Assembly: GCA_028818385.1 (NCBI GenBank)
Contig: JAPPNY010000078.1
Coordinates: 1-62,805 of the forward strand
Direction: 5' to 3'
Origin: Spirochaetaceae bacterium
GTDB taxonomy: Bacteria > Spirochaetota > Spirochaetia > SZUA-6 > Bin103
DNA: 62,805 nt
This document shows, one piece after another, positions 15,106 to 23,441 of the stretch. The stretch's first letter is position 1; every line of letters starts with the position of its first letter. A program made the translations under genes and the position numbers. The notes under the pieces were generated by a model. The model searched no databases, was not told the DNA's origin, and worked only from the letters and a program-made list of their open reading frames with translations.

Positions 15106-17262
15106 TCAGCAGAATTCCTGAGCGTGAAAGAGACCGCCGCCGGCATGGCTGTCCCGCCCGAGCATGACCGGTCCTCGTACGGCGGTGGCGAAGTGAAGCT
15201 CAAGGAGCGCCCGCGGTCGGCCGCCACGTGGACCGGCGGATACAAGAAGCACCTCCACACGGGTGGGCCTCGGGAGCCGCCGCTGGAAGCAGTCGGCGAT
15301 CACGTCCTCGACGACGGACGCCGCGGGGTCGGCGTTTCGTCGCGGGTGGCGCGTCGTCACGTACTCCGTTTCGCTCCTCCATAACCGTGCCGGTCCGACC
15401 AGTGGGTCCCTGCCGCCGATCGGCTCCGCACGGAGGCGGAATCGGCCGAGCCGCCCTGCCCGCAGATCCTCGAGCCGATGCACGACATCCTCGAAGAGTT
15501 CACGCGCGCGGCGCGGAGGCATCCCGATCGCTCGACCCGCCCATGGCGCCGAGACAATCAGTCTGGTGATCCAGGTACTGCCGGAGCGGCCGCCGTCGGC
15601 GGCGAGATACACATGCTGGTGGGGAGCCGCCTGATCCGGGCGGCCATCGGGCTCATGTCCCGAGAACAAGCGGTCCACACGCCCTTCAACGTCCCGGGCG
15701 ACCGCCATCAGGGCGCGGCGCAACGCGCGGACGAGAACCGGCCCGTCGACGCGGCGGACGCGACGCGACGGGGCTATTTCGAACCCGTAGACAGCCGCGC
15801 GTGCGGCCACCGGCTCCATCAGGCCGAGGCCGCAGAAGCGGCCGTCGCCCAAAATCATCGGCAGCGGGGAGTCGATCAGCACGCGGAAGCTTAGCGTCGC
15901 GTGCCACATCGCCGAGGACGAGAACCGCGTTCCGCCGGCGAACGCCTCGGCACGCAGACCCTGCCCATGCAGCGGCTCGCGTTGGACGTGGATGCTTGCC
16001 GGCCTCGTGCGCACACCGGCATGCCGTAGCGCCTGGGCCACGGCGAATGCCGCTCCCTCTTCGTCACTCCGGCGATACTGAACGTCCTGTCGGCCGGCGG
16101 TGCGCGCTGAGGTCGACAAGGCGATGGCGGTCACGCTCCGGAACACGCGTGCCGTGCGCGCATATCGGCCAGCAAGCACGGGAACGCCGTTCGACGCCAG
16201 ACCTCCGGCCAGCCGCCGGCCGGTCGCCATATCGCACGGCTCGATTCCTGCGAACGCCCACTCCACGTCACGCCACGGGAGCGGGCACTCCGCCGGGACC
16301 TCGACCATGACGTGGCGGATGGCTGCGGCGCCCCCGCCCGTCCCGATCGAAGGCAGCGGCACGATGCGGACACGGAGTGGCAGGTCACGCGGTCCGGCGC
16401 CCCGGCCGAGGACCAGCCGTTCGATCTCCGCGGATCGCAACGGCAGTGCGTCCTGCAGCCTGCGCGCGGCCTCGTTGCGAAGGGAGGTCACCAATGCCGC
16501 GGCGGTACCAAGGGGACAGGGCGTAAGCGCGCCGCCTCGCCGGAGCTCGAAGTGCAGGCGTCGCGGCAGCGCGTCGTAGACGACGGAGCCGAGCCGCGCC
16601 TTCGGAGGCTGCCTGAACAGTGTCCTGCCATGCTCGTCCTCCGTAAGCTGCTCCTGTCCGCGCCGGTGCCGTTCGGTGAGGCTGGCGAGCGTACCCGGCC
16701 GGGGAACGGTGACCCGGCCGGTGCCCGCCGGCAGCCGCAACAGTCCGGGATGCGCAGCGAGAACGGCTTCCGCTGCGTCACGATCCAGGACGGTACCCGT
16801 GGCGGCAGCCATGTCCACGCCGCGGCCGAGTTGGTAGAGCCTGAGCGCAAGCGCGCACACCCGCTCGGCGTGGCTCCGCCGTTCCGGGAAGTCCCACACG
16901 TACAGCACCGGCTGCTCGGAAGCGAACAGGCACGCACGCCACCGTTTGCCGACCCGGATCTCGGCCGTGCGGCGAGGGTCGCCGTCCACGGCGTCCAGGT
17001 CGTTGTTTGGTACGAATCGGGGGACAGCCGCAGCGCGCCGGCAGGGCGGGGCGGCGATTCGCGGCGGCGGCAACTCCTCCAGCCAGCGCAAGGCGCGGCG
17101 GTCGTCCCCCGGGATCGCGCCGCCACGCGCGGCACCGGCCACCAGCGCCTGAAACAGCCGGCCCGGAGACGGCGGCCAGCCGCCCGACTCCGTGTAGCCG
17201 TCCTCCTCGCCGTGGTAGCGGCCGTCGTGGAAGCGGACCGCGATCAGGAGCGACCGCGTCAC
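15106..17262 (-). CDS. csb2: Type I-G CRISPR protein Csb2 (Cas5-Cas6 fusion)
   Basis: A 718-residue Csb2 (GSU0054 family), the fused Cas5/Cas6 subunit of type I-G (formerly I-U) Cascade, expected to bind the crRNA 5' handle and to process pre-crRNA. The N-terminus SLLIAVRFHDGRYHG with GGWPPSPGRLFQALVAGAAR is the hallmark Cas5-like start. RFSSSAMWHATLSFRVLIDS, GDGRFCGLGLMEPV and the terminal HAGGGLFHAQE belong to the Cas6-like half, with Gly-rich loops. It starts at a GTG whose bases overlap the csb1 stop (GTGA). It is the last gene of the four-gene cas operon. No CRISPR array follows it. Confidence 0.88.
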   Translation of the reverse strand: MTRSLLIAVRFHDGRYHGEEDGYTESGGWPPSPGRLFQALVAGAARGGAIPGDDRRALRWLEELPPPRIAAPPCRRAAAVPRFVPNNDLDAVDGDPRRTAEIRVGKRWRACLFASEQPVLYVWDFPERRSHAERVCALALRLYQLGRGVDMAAATGTVLDRDAAEAVLAAHPGLLRLPAGTGRVTVPRPGTLASLTERHRRGQEQLTEDEHGRTLFRQPPKARLGSVVYDALPRRLHFELRRGGALTPCPLGTAAALVTSLRNEAARRLQDALPLRSAEIERLVLGRGAGPRDLPLRVRIVPLPSIGTGGGAAAIRHVMVEVPAECPLPWRDVEWAFAGIEPCDMATGRRLAGGLASNGVPVLAGRYARTARVFRSVTAIALSTSARTAGRQDVQYRRSDEEGAAFAVAQALRHAGVRTRPASIHVQREPLHGQGLRAEAFAGGTRFSSSAMWHATLSFRVLIDSPLPMILGDGRFCGLGLMEPVAARAAVYGFEIAPSRRVRRVDGPVLVRALRRALMAVARDVEGRVDRLFSGHEPDGRPDQAAPHQHVYLAADGGRSGSTWITRLIVSAPWAGRAIGMPPRRARELFEDVVHRLEDLRAGRLGRFRLRAEPIGGRDPLVGPARLWRSETEYVTTRHPRRNADPAASVVEDVIADCFQRRLPRPTRVEVLLVSAGPRGGRPRALLELHFATAVRGPVMLGRDSHAGGGLFHAQEFC

Positions 17263-18314
17263 GACCTTCGCTTTGCGTCCACCCTGGCGTAGTCGCGGTC
17301 GAAGCGCACGTCGCGGTCTTCGCCGACGCCGAAGGCCTGGGCGGCAGCCTGCGCATACGCGAGGGTCGCATCCTGGTCCAGCTCAATCGACCGCCGCTCC
17401 CCGGTACGGCCGATCGCCTCCCACCCGCCCGGTTGGTCGGGATCGAGGGTCAACAGGCACCCGGAACGCAGGAAGCCGTCCAGCGGTGCCGTCGCCGCCA
17501 CCAGGGTCAGACCGAGCACGTACCGGCGCAGGACCGTACCTTCGGGGCCGTCCAGCCGCCGCAGCGCGATCAGGTTGACCGTGACGTCCCGGACAATCGG
17601 TCCGCTGGCGATCACGCCTCCGGGGGCGTTCACCGATGGGATGTGGGCGAAGCCGCGCGCCGCGAGCGCGCGGGCCGGCCGTCCTTCGGACTTGGCGCGC
17701 TCGGCATCGGCGAAGACGTCGAGCGCGGCGTAGTCCACCGGCGGATGGTACTGCGTCGAGCGCCGCAATTCCTCCACGTCCTCCGCGCGAATGACGGACT
17801 GCACCACGCGCGGCACCTTGGCCTGCGTATCGCGCGAATCCCAGACGCCGAACACCAGCGACGTCGGGCCGATCTTCGCCAGCGCCGACGCATCCCCGTG
17901 TCCGAAGGCCAGGAAGGCGGCCCGCACGGCCTCTCTGAGGTCGGTGGAGCGTACGATGGCGTCGCCGAGGCGGTGACCGGCCTCCAGCAGGATCGACACC
18001 GACCGCCGGTCGTCCCAGAAGATGCGAATCTGCGGAACGAGCGCAGCGCGCGGATTCTCCGGCTCAGCGCTCCGTGACGGCAGGAACACCGCCTCCATGC
18101 GGTTGGCCTGCGATCCCACGCTGTCGATCGTGGCGATCAGCGTCCCGTCCGACAGCCGGTCGATGTTGTAGTGAACGTCCGGGTTCTCGTAGGCATAGGT
18201 CGGCGGAAAGATCACCCCGCGGCGCCCTTCGACCGGCAGGAGCGTCTGGCGCAGATGGAGCGCCACCGGCCCGTGCGGGTCGTCGGCCCAGCCGTCGACC
18301 TGATCGTCAGTCAT
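17259..18314 (-). CDS. csb1: Type I-G CRISPR backbone protein Csb1 (Cas7)
   Basis: A 351-residue Csb1 (GSU0053 family), the Cas7-type RAMP that coats the crRNA spacer in the type I-G effector. Family-like stretches are IFPPTYAY, IDRLSDGTLIATIDSVGSQA with NRMEAVF (about residues 50-80), ILLEAGHRLGDAI, TSLVFGVWDSRDTQAKVPR (about 167) and LIALRRLDGPEGTVLRRYVL. The ATG at 18314 overlaps the csb3-like gene by eight bases and the stop overlaps csb2 by four, so the operon is translationally coupled throughout. Length is in the usual range. No damage is visible. Confidence 0.88.
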   Translation of the reverse strand: MTDDQVDGWADDPHGPVALHLRQTLLPVEGRRGVIFPPTYAYENPDVHYNIDRLSDGTLIATIDSVGSQANRMEAVFLPSRSAEPENPRAALVPQIRIFWDDRRSVSILLEAGHRLGDAIVRSTDLREAVRAAFLAFGHGDASALAKIGPTSLVFGVWDSRDTQAKVPRVVQSVIRAEDVEELRRSTQYHPPVDYAALDVFADAERAKSEGRPARALAARGFAHIPSVNAPGGVIASGPIVRDVTVNLIALRRLDGPEGTVLRRYVLGLTLVAATAPLDGFLRSGCLLTLDPDQPGGWEAIGRTGERRSIELDQDATLAYAQAAAQAFGVGEDRDVRFDRDYARVDAKRRS

Positions 18315-19200
18315 CGGGGCTCACCTCGGCGACCTGGGCTATGCAGCGGGCCTGGTTCTCTCGCCCCGGCCATCCAAGGCGCATGACGAAACGGCGAAAC
18401 GGAATGCCCGGCAGAGGCGGGGTCGCAGCCCCGAGCGCCGCCCGGAGGAACACGACGTCGAGCGGCTCAAACCCGCCAAGGATCCCGTACCGATATTCGA
18501 GCTTGGTCGACCGTCGCGGCCGCGCGTGCGAGACGCCGATCGCGGCCAGCATCTCCACGACCGGATAGCCCACCATGGAAATCCGCTTGTGGGCATTGGG
18601 CGAGAAACCGGCCTCGACGGGGAGATAGTCCCGCCGCCAGTCGAACCGGAAACTGCTCGTCTGCGCGGCCGGCAACCCGAACGGATCAGTCAGCAACCGG
18701 CGCCAGCCGTGCGTGCGGATGCCTTCACGGATCAGGTCCTGCGCATCCCGCAGCAGCGCAGCGCCGGGGTAGCCGGCGGCTCCGGCCCAGAACTTGACGT
18801 TGTCCCGATTGGTGGCGTCTCCCCAGTAGTCGACGGCGATCTCGGCGTGCTCCGCGTTGCGCAAAACGACGGGCAAGGTTGCCGGAGACGGCGGATCGGG
18901 ATACGGAAAAGGACGCCCCGGGTGATCCAGTTCAGGGACTGCGCCCCAGCCCTTCTTCCATCTTCGGACGTGGGCCGTGCGGGCCGGTGCCCGCGTCACA
19001 AGCTCCGCTTCCACGAGAAACTGCAGCACCCGTGCGACCGGTGCCTCCGGGCCGCTAGCGGTGACCCGAAAACGGCCGTTCGCCCAGTCGAACACGCCCG
19101 CCCCATGCCCTAGCAGCACCTCGACGGCTTCGACGATCCCGAGACAAGCGAAGACCTGGCCGGGATTGAGTACATCGACCGGAGTCGCCGACTCAGCCAC
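18307..19200 (-). CDS. csb3: Type I-G CRISPR Csb3-like protein (putative Cas8 / large subunit)
   Basis: A 297-residue protein between cas3 and csb1, the position taken by the Cas8-type subunit (Csx17 or Csb3) in type I-G loci. It begins VDVLNPGQVFACLGIVEA, typical of Csb3, and has FRFDWRRDYLPVEAGFSPNA in the middle and KRISMVGYPVVEMLAAIGV. The GTG at 19200 is chosen because it puts the conserved start close to the N-terminus and overlaps the cas3 stop by eight bases; an ATG at 19263 would lie deep inside cas3. The protein is much smaller than Csx17. Its role in PAM recognition is inferred from position and family, not from motifs. Confidence 0.7.
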   Translation of the reverse strand: MAESATPVDVLNPGQVFACLGIVEAVEVLLGHGAGVFDWANGRFRVTASGPEAPVARVLQFLVEAELVTRAPARTAHVRRWKKGWGAVPELDHPGRPFPYPDPPSPATLPVVLRNAEHAEIAVDYWGDATNRDNVKFWAGAAGYPGAALLRDAQDLIREGIRTHGWRRLLTDPFGLPAAQTSSFRFDWRRDYLPVEAGFSPNAHKRISMVGYPVVEMLAAIGVSHARPRRSTKLEYRYGILGGFEPLDVVFLRAALGAATPPLPGIPFRRFVMRLGWPGRENQARCIAQVAEVSPDD

Positions 19201-21784
19201 CGACCGCACCCTCGCTCGCCGTGCTCCGGTCGGCCGCCCGCAGGATCGCCTCGCGCCAAGCAAGCCCCCAGATCCCGTACCGCCGCTGCAACCGGGCGTA
19301 GCGCAACGCGGCGTTACAGGCGGTCGCTACGAGCACGGACGGAGGGGCGGCCTCACATCCACCGATCGTGACCGTGGGTCTTGCACGCCCTTGGTGAGCG
19401 GCGACCAAGTGCAAGATCAGGTCGCGAGTTTCAGCGGGCAAATGGACTTGCTCGGCCTTCAGGAGGGAGCAGAGTTCGTGCCGACAGCCGTGAAGGCGGG
19501 CGGCCCAGAGGAGCGCCTCAGCGTCCGCCGCCGGTAGCTCAAGTCGGGCAACCATCTCGGAGACGCGCGCCACGACTCGGTCCGTGTGGCCTTGCTGTGG
19601 TCTCAGCCACGAGCCTGTCGAACGCACATCCCCGTCGCCCGCGTCGCCAGGCCATGCGAATACTGCCAATCCGCGGCGAGGGCGACCGTCACCGCCGTAC
19701 TCGGTCTCGAAGGTGCGGACGTGGCGCCAGCCGTCAAGCTCCGCGTTCTCCAGGCCTTCGCCGTCCCGACGGGGGCGCAGCGGACGAACGCGGAACCTTA
19801 CCATCGGCTGCTCGGATCCCGGCTCGTCTCGGATCCTCTGCCACTTCTCGTCCGCATCGGCGGTTGCTACGGACTCGACGGCATGCTGGTCGAGCATGCC
19901 GTCGGCAAGCCCTCTCATCGCCGCGCTCAGCACCAGCGTGGCGCCGGCCAGTGACCGTTCCCACTGACGCTTCCGTCGCGGATCCCGAGCGGCGGACTGC
20001 AACCGGTTCAGCGAAGCAGCCGTCACGACCTCTCCCGCCCCGTTCAGGACCACGGCAACGACGTCCTCGCCGCGAGCGCTCCCGTCATGGTCGGCGGCGC
20101 CGGTGGCCACATCGTCCGCGCGCGCGAACAGCCAGCTCGACACGTCGATGCATGCTGCTTCCAGCCGCTCGGCAGGATGGATCGGGGCGCACTCGAAGAA
20201 CGCCTCCGCAATGCTCTCGGAAGGCAAGTACTTCCGCCATACGACGGCGGTGCGTGGCTCCTCGTTCCCCTCCCACCCACGCAGCCAGGGCTCGACCTCC
20301 GGACGCCCCGCATGCTCGGTGAGCGACGTCATCGCCCACGCTTCGACGACGGGGCGCGTCAGCTCCGGATGGAGCGGCGCTGGCGTCGTGGCCCGCTCGA
20401 TGGTGCCGGCGACCGAGGGGTCGGACTGCAGCCGTACGACCGCTAGCGGACTGGCGTCGTATCTGCCGTCGGCACCGCGGGGGAGTCGCGCCAGGATGGC
20501 CTTGCACGCATCCAGCGCGGGGCCGCCCCCGCGCGCCGCTGCGCTCGGGATGAGCACGTCTACGTGGGCGGTCCGCTCTGCAACTCCCCTCCGATTCACC
20601 CGGCCTAGCCGTTGCACCATCCGCTCATGGGCGACCAGGTCGCAAACCAGGTGGTCGGCGTCGAGATCGACGCCTGCTTCACCGCCGGACGTGGCCACCA
20701 GAATGGCTGGCGACCGCAGCGGAGACGGCGCACGCCCGAGGAACCCGTGGTGTTCGAGCCACCGTTCCAATCTTTGCCGCTCGTACGCGCGTATCTCGGC
20801 GATCAGCAGCTTGCTGACCCCTTCGGCTCTGTCCGGCTTCTCTTTGGCTACTAGCTCCAACATGGCCCGGTCGATGCGGCTCTTGACGTGCATGGCGTCC
20901 CCACACCGGTCGCAGCAGACGAGTACCCGCGCCGGCGGGTCAAAGGCAAGCGAGAGCGCGCGCCGCGCCAGCTCGGTGGACAGATCGCCAGGATCGTGGA
21001 TCGACATCAGGGCAAGGCGCTTGCGGGCAGTCAAACGCTCGCGGACGACGGGATCGTCGCATTCGTCGTCCTGAAGGCGAAACGCGGAGTCGCGGCCCAT
21101 GGCCGACAGCGACATCGAGCGGACCGCCGGTGTCGGCGCGAGGGCCGGCACGCCGGCTGTGGGACCGAAGGCGTGGTCACGGCGCGCGGCGAAGTCGCGG
21201 AGCAGCGTCTCGAACGGGGGGAACAGATGCGCGTCATCCAGCACGAACAAGGTGTCGCATCCCAGCAGGCCGGCGTGATGAGGCCGCATCCGGCGCGACA
21301 CGCCGTAGCCCGAGAACAGGAGACTCGACCCAGCCATGTCGACCGTTCTTACCACGATGGCGGGCCTTGAAGGATCGTCGAGCCAGTCGTCGTTCTCAGC
21401 GAACCCACCGCGCGGCGTCGAGATGGGCAGGGGCCGATCGCCCAGTCCCAGTTTGTCGGCGAGCGGCGTCGACGGGAGATTGCGACGAAGCCGCTCCGCG
21501 AACCTCGTGGCGTGATCGACGACCGCGCGACGGTCGATCACGTACATCAGCCTTCTTGGCAGGTCCGTCCCGGCGGCCAACGCCATCAGCCACAGCGCCA
21601 TGACGGCAGTCTTGCCCAACCCGGTCGGAACCTCCACGTTAGTCGGCACATCGTCTTTTACCAAGCGGCCGAGCAGGCGAATCTGCCATCCGAACGGCCG
21701 GTAGCCCGCTCCGTTCGCGGCCGTCAGCGCCGTGAAGGTCGCCTCCTGGCTCGCCGATCCGGCGGTCTCGGTGGATCCCATCAT
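19193..21784 (-). CDS. cas3: Type I-G CRISPR helicase Cas3, HD domain apparently truncated
   Basis: An 863-residue Cas3 with the helicase first, as in type I-G. Walker A is VPTGLGKTAVMALWL (about residue 53), Walker B is the variant FVLDDAHLFPPFE (about 165), motif III is SLSAM, and motif VI is RMVQRLGRVNRRG (about 385). The C-terminal nuclease region keeps LPAETRDLILHLVAAHQGRA and RYGIWGLAWREAILRAADRS. It reads LLWAARLHGCRHELCSLL (around 19475-19500) where family members have LH followed by the DxGK motif and about 40 more residues before the RHEL segment. An in-frame deletion of the metal-binding core is the simplest reading, so unwinding may remain while cutting is doubtful. It is the first gene of the operon. 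Confidence 0.88.
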   Translation of the reverse strand: MMGSTETAGSASQEATFTALTAANGAGYRPFGWQIRLLGRLVKDDVPTNVEVPTGLGKTAVMALWLMALAAGTDLPRRLMYVIDRRAVVDHATRFAERLRRNLPSTPLADKLGLGDRPLPISTPRGGFAENDDWLDDPSRPAIVVRTVDMAGSSLLFSGYGVSRRMRPHHAGLLGCDTLFVLDDAHLFPPFETLLRDFAARRDHAFGPTAGVPALAPTPAVRSMSLSAMGRDSAFRLQDDECDDPVVRERLTARKRLALMSIHDPGDLSTELARRALSLAFDPPARVLVCCDRCGDAMHVKSRIDRAMLELVAKEKPDRAEGVSKLLIAEIRAYERQRLERWLEHHGFLGRAPSPLRSPAILVATSGGEAGVDLDADHLVCDLVAHERMVQRLGRVNRRGVAERTAHVDVLIPSAAARGGGPALDACKAILARLPRGADGRYDASPLAVVRLQSDPSVAGTIERATTPAPLHPELTRPVVEAWAMTSLTEHAGRPEVEPWLRGWEGNEEPRTAVVWRKYLPSESIAEAFFECAPIHPAERLEAACIDVSSWLFARADDVATGAADHDGSARGEDVVAVVLNGAGEVVTAASLNRLQSAARDPRRKRQWERSLAGATLVLSAAMRGLADGMLDQHAVESVATADADEKWQRIRDEPGSEQPMVRFRVRPLRPRRDGEGLENAELDGWRHVRTFETEYGGDGRPRRGLAVFAWPGDAGDGDVRSTGSWLRPQQGHTDRVVARVSEMVARLELPAADAEALLWAARLHGCRHELCSLLKAEQVHLPAETRDLILHLVAAHQGRARPTVTIGGCEAAPPSVLVATACNAALRYARLQRRYGIWGLAWREAILRAADRSTASEGAVGG

Positions 21785-22023
21785 CGCGCTCCATGATACC
21801 GCTCAGACGTTCCAGGACAACGGTTCAGTCACGGAGGCCGTTTTCAGGCGGATCGGTCGAGGAGAGAGCGAGGGATGGCTGCCCCCCCTGAACCGTTCGG
21901 CTCAGCGTGCCGATGTGGGACACCACGGAAGACGGTCATGGCGAAATTGACGGCGGCGTCGCGACGGGCACCCTTGCCGTCTCAACTCACCGTTCCCCCT
22001 GCCGGGTCGGTAGAGGGGGACTT

Positions 22024-22062
22024 GGCATGCTCGGCGCACGCCGCACCTCCTGGCGAGAGCCC
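22024..22062 (+). repeat. 39-bp outward-facing repeat, right copy
   Basis: This is the partner of 15062-15100, inverted relative to it, with 36 of 39 identical positions and a perfect 26-base core at 22037-22062. It lies 240 bases upstream of cas3. Both copies read away from the cas operon, as the ends of a mobile unit or of a captured cassette would. No transposase gene is present between them. Confidence 0.85.
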
Positions 22063-22085
22063 ATGGCCCGGCGCAGGCCAGAAAG

Positions 22086-22117
22086 AAGCCGTCGGAAGAG
22101 AACTCTTCCGACGGCTT
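22086..22117 (-). terminator. Intrinsic terminator of the collagen-like lipoprotein gene
   Basis: A perfect 15-bp stem (22086-22100 with 22103-22117) and a minimal loop, 41 bases beyond the lipoprotein stop on the minus strand. It is followed by a pyrimidine-rich ctttct tract in the direction of transcription. The T-run is short, but the stem is very strong. Confidence 0.8.
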
Positions 22118-22157
22118 GGAGAAAACCCTGACTTAGTCGTCGAGTTAGCTCCCCCGG

Positions 22158-23441
22158 TTACGACTCCACCGTAGCGAGGACCGTGTACATAGCCGACTGA
22201 ACGGGGGTGTTCTCGGCAGCATCGGTACCCGACTCCGTTACCGTCACGGTCAACGTTACGCTGCCGACGTTCCGACCGATGACGGAGATCGGTATACCGT
22301 TGAAATTGGCATCGGAGGCGGTCCCGAGACTGAGCTGCGCGATTCCATCCGGAGGAACGAACACCGGCTCGTACGTAATGGCGATCAGGGCCGAACCTTC
22401 GTTATTGTACGCGTGGCCTACCACCTTACCGTCCGCATCGTCCGTAGTCACGGACACGGATCCGACTGCGCTGCTGCTCATGAACGGCGCCTGGTCGACG
22501 GTCACGGTGATTGCGCGGGCAGACGCGGGCACCACGCTCTCATCTCTCGCGGTGCTATCGGTGTCATCCTCCTCGGCTGCGGCTCCCGGCAAATCGCCTT
22601 CGTCGACGGCCCATACCCACACGGTCGCCGGCACGTTGGTACCGGCCGCACCGGTGGTGGCATCCACCGGGGTGGTACCCGAGACACCGCGGATACTGAT
22701 GCCCTTCGCATTTTTCATGACTTCGATATTGTCACCACCTCTACCGATGGAATACTCCCACCTCAAGGAATCCCGGAAATTGGCGTCCGTGGCGGCCAGC
22801 TCGATTGAACAAACGTTGAGCATATCGCACGTGATATTATCTGCAGTGTTGTAATCGCCATCGGGCGCCGCGACGGCTTGCGTGCCGACTGTCAGAGTGA
22901 TCTCTGTGTCAACATCGGTAACCACGGGTGCGATGTTTCCTCTCACCTTGACGTAGAGGACGGCGCTTTCTCCATCGGTGTCCGTCGCTTCGACCAGGAT
23001 CAGGGCGTCCTCAGCGTGATCTTCCGCTGTCGGCGTGAAACCTTCAGGGACGGTCAGCGTCAGCGTGCTTCCGTCCAACATGTAGTTGGATGTGGCGACC
23101 CATCCCTGTGTTCGGATGATCTCGAACGTCCGGCCTTCAGCGACTCCCCCGGTGAGGTACATGTCCAGATCGAGCATCTCGGTGGCCTTGAGGTCCGTTT
23201 CGTTATCGGTGTCATCCACGATCGGATTGAAGATCACGGGCCGGATGGAGGACGCCTCCAACGCATCGTCGCCCGCAGCGCCGGCAGTACCAGCAGCGCC
23301 GGCAGTACCAGCAGCGCCGGTGTCGCCCTTGCCGCCAGCGATTCCGGGCGGTCCGGCAGGTCCCTGGCAGGCGATGAGGGCCACCAGGATCAGTGCCGTC
23401 AGCGGAAATGCGGCTACCTTTGCCGCACGAGTGATTCTCAT
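22158..23441 (-). CDS. Surface lipoprotein with collagen-like repeats and cadherin/Ig-like beta domains
   Basis: A 427-residue exported protein. The signal peptide KVAAFPLTALILVALIACQG ends in an ALIAC lipobox, so it should be lipid-anchored. Right after the cysteine comes a collagen-like Gly-X-Y run (GPAGPPGIAGGKGDTGAAG and onward, about residues 27-57). The rest is acidic, Thr/Val-rich and repetitive, with strand-turn patterns such as TLTLTVPEGFTP and SVTLTVTVTESGTDAA that suggest cadherin- or Ig-like modules. A good ggag ribosome site precedes the ATG. It has its own terminator. It probably mediates surface contact or matrix binding, but no specific ligand can be named. Confidence 0.8.
   Translation of the reverse strand: MRITRAAKVAAFPLTALILVALIACQGPAGPPGIAGGKGDTGAAGTAGAAGTAGAAGDDALEASSIRPVIFNPIVDDTDNETDLKATEMLDLDMYLTGGVAEGRTFEIIRTQGWVATSNYMLDGSTLTLTVPEGFTPTAEDHAEDALILVEATDTDGESAVLYVKVRGNIAPVVTDVDTEITLTVGTQAVAAPDGDYNTADNITCDMLNVCSIELAATDANFRDSLRWEYSIGRGGDNIEVMKNAKGISIRGVSGTTPVDATTGAAGTNVPATVWVWAVDEGDLPGAAAEEDDTDSTARDESVVPASARAITVTVDQAPFMSSSAVGSVSVTTDDADGKVVGHAYNNEGSALIAITYEPVFVPPDGIAQLSLGTASDANFNGIPISVIGRNVGSVTLTVTVTESGTDAAENTPVQSAMYTVLATVES
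23276..23320 (+). repeat. 18-bp tandem repeat encoding the collagen-like Gly-Ala-Ala/Gly-Thr segment
   Basis: Two and a half copies of an 18-bp unit (cagcgccggcagtaccag) within the lipoprotein gene. The unit keeps frame and encodes two Gly-X-Y triplets per copy, so copy-number change by slippage would lengthen or shorten the collagen-like stalk. Confidence 0.9.

Larger units (their letters stand above)
21785..22157. other. Gene-free stretch between cas3 and the lipoprotein gene
   Basis: No gene is seen. It holds the presumed cas promoter region, the right copy of the 39-bp repeat (22024-22062) and the terminator hairpin of the lipoprotein gene (22086-22117). No direct repeats with spacer-like intervals are visible, so there is no CRISPR array here. 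Confidence 0.75.

Noticed and set aside
14916..15260. N-terminal extension of the 14358-14915 gene up to 15260
   Set aside because: It would overlap the csb2 end and the 39-bp repeat, has no conserved character, and contains better starts downstream at 14915 and 14882.
15062..22062. The 39-bp sequences considered as remaining CRISPR repeats
   Set aside because: Two copies only, inverted, 7 kb apart, with no spacers or further copies beside them.
23276..23320. 18-bp repeats in the lipoprotein gene considered as an array
   Set aside because: In-frame coding repeats of a collagen-like segment.
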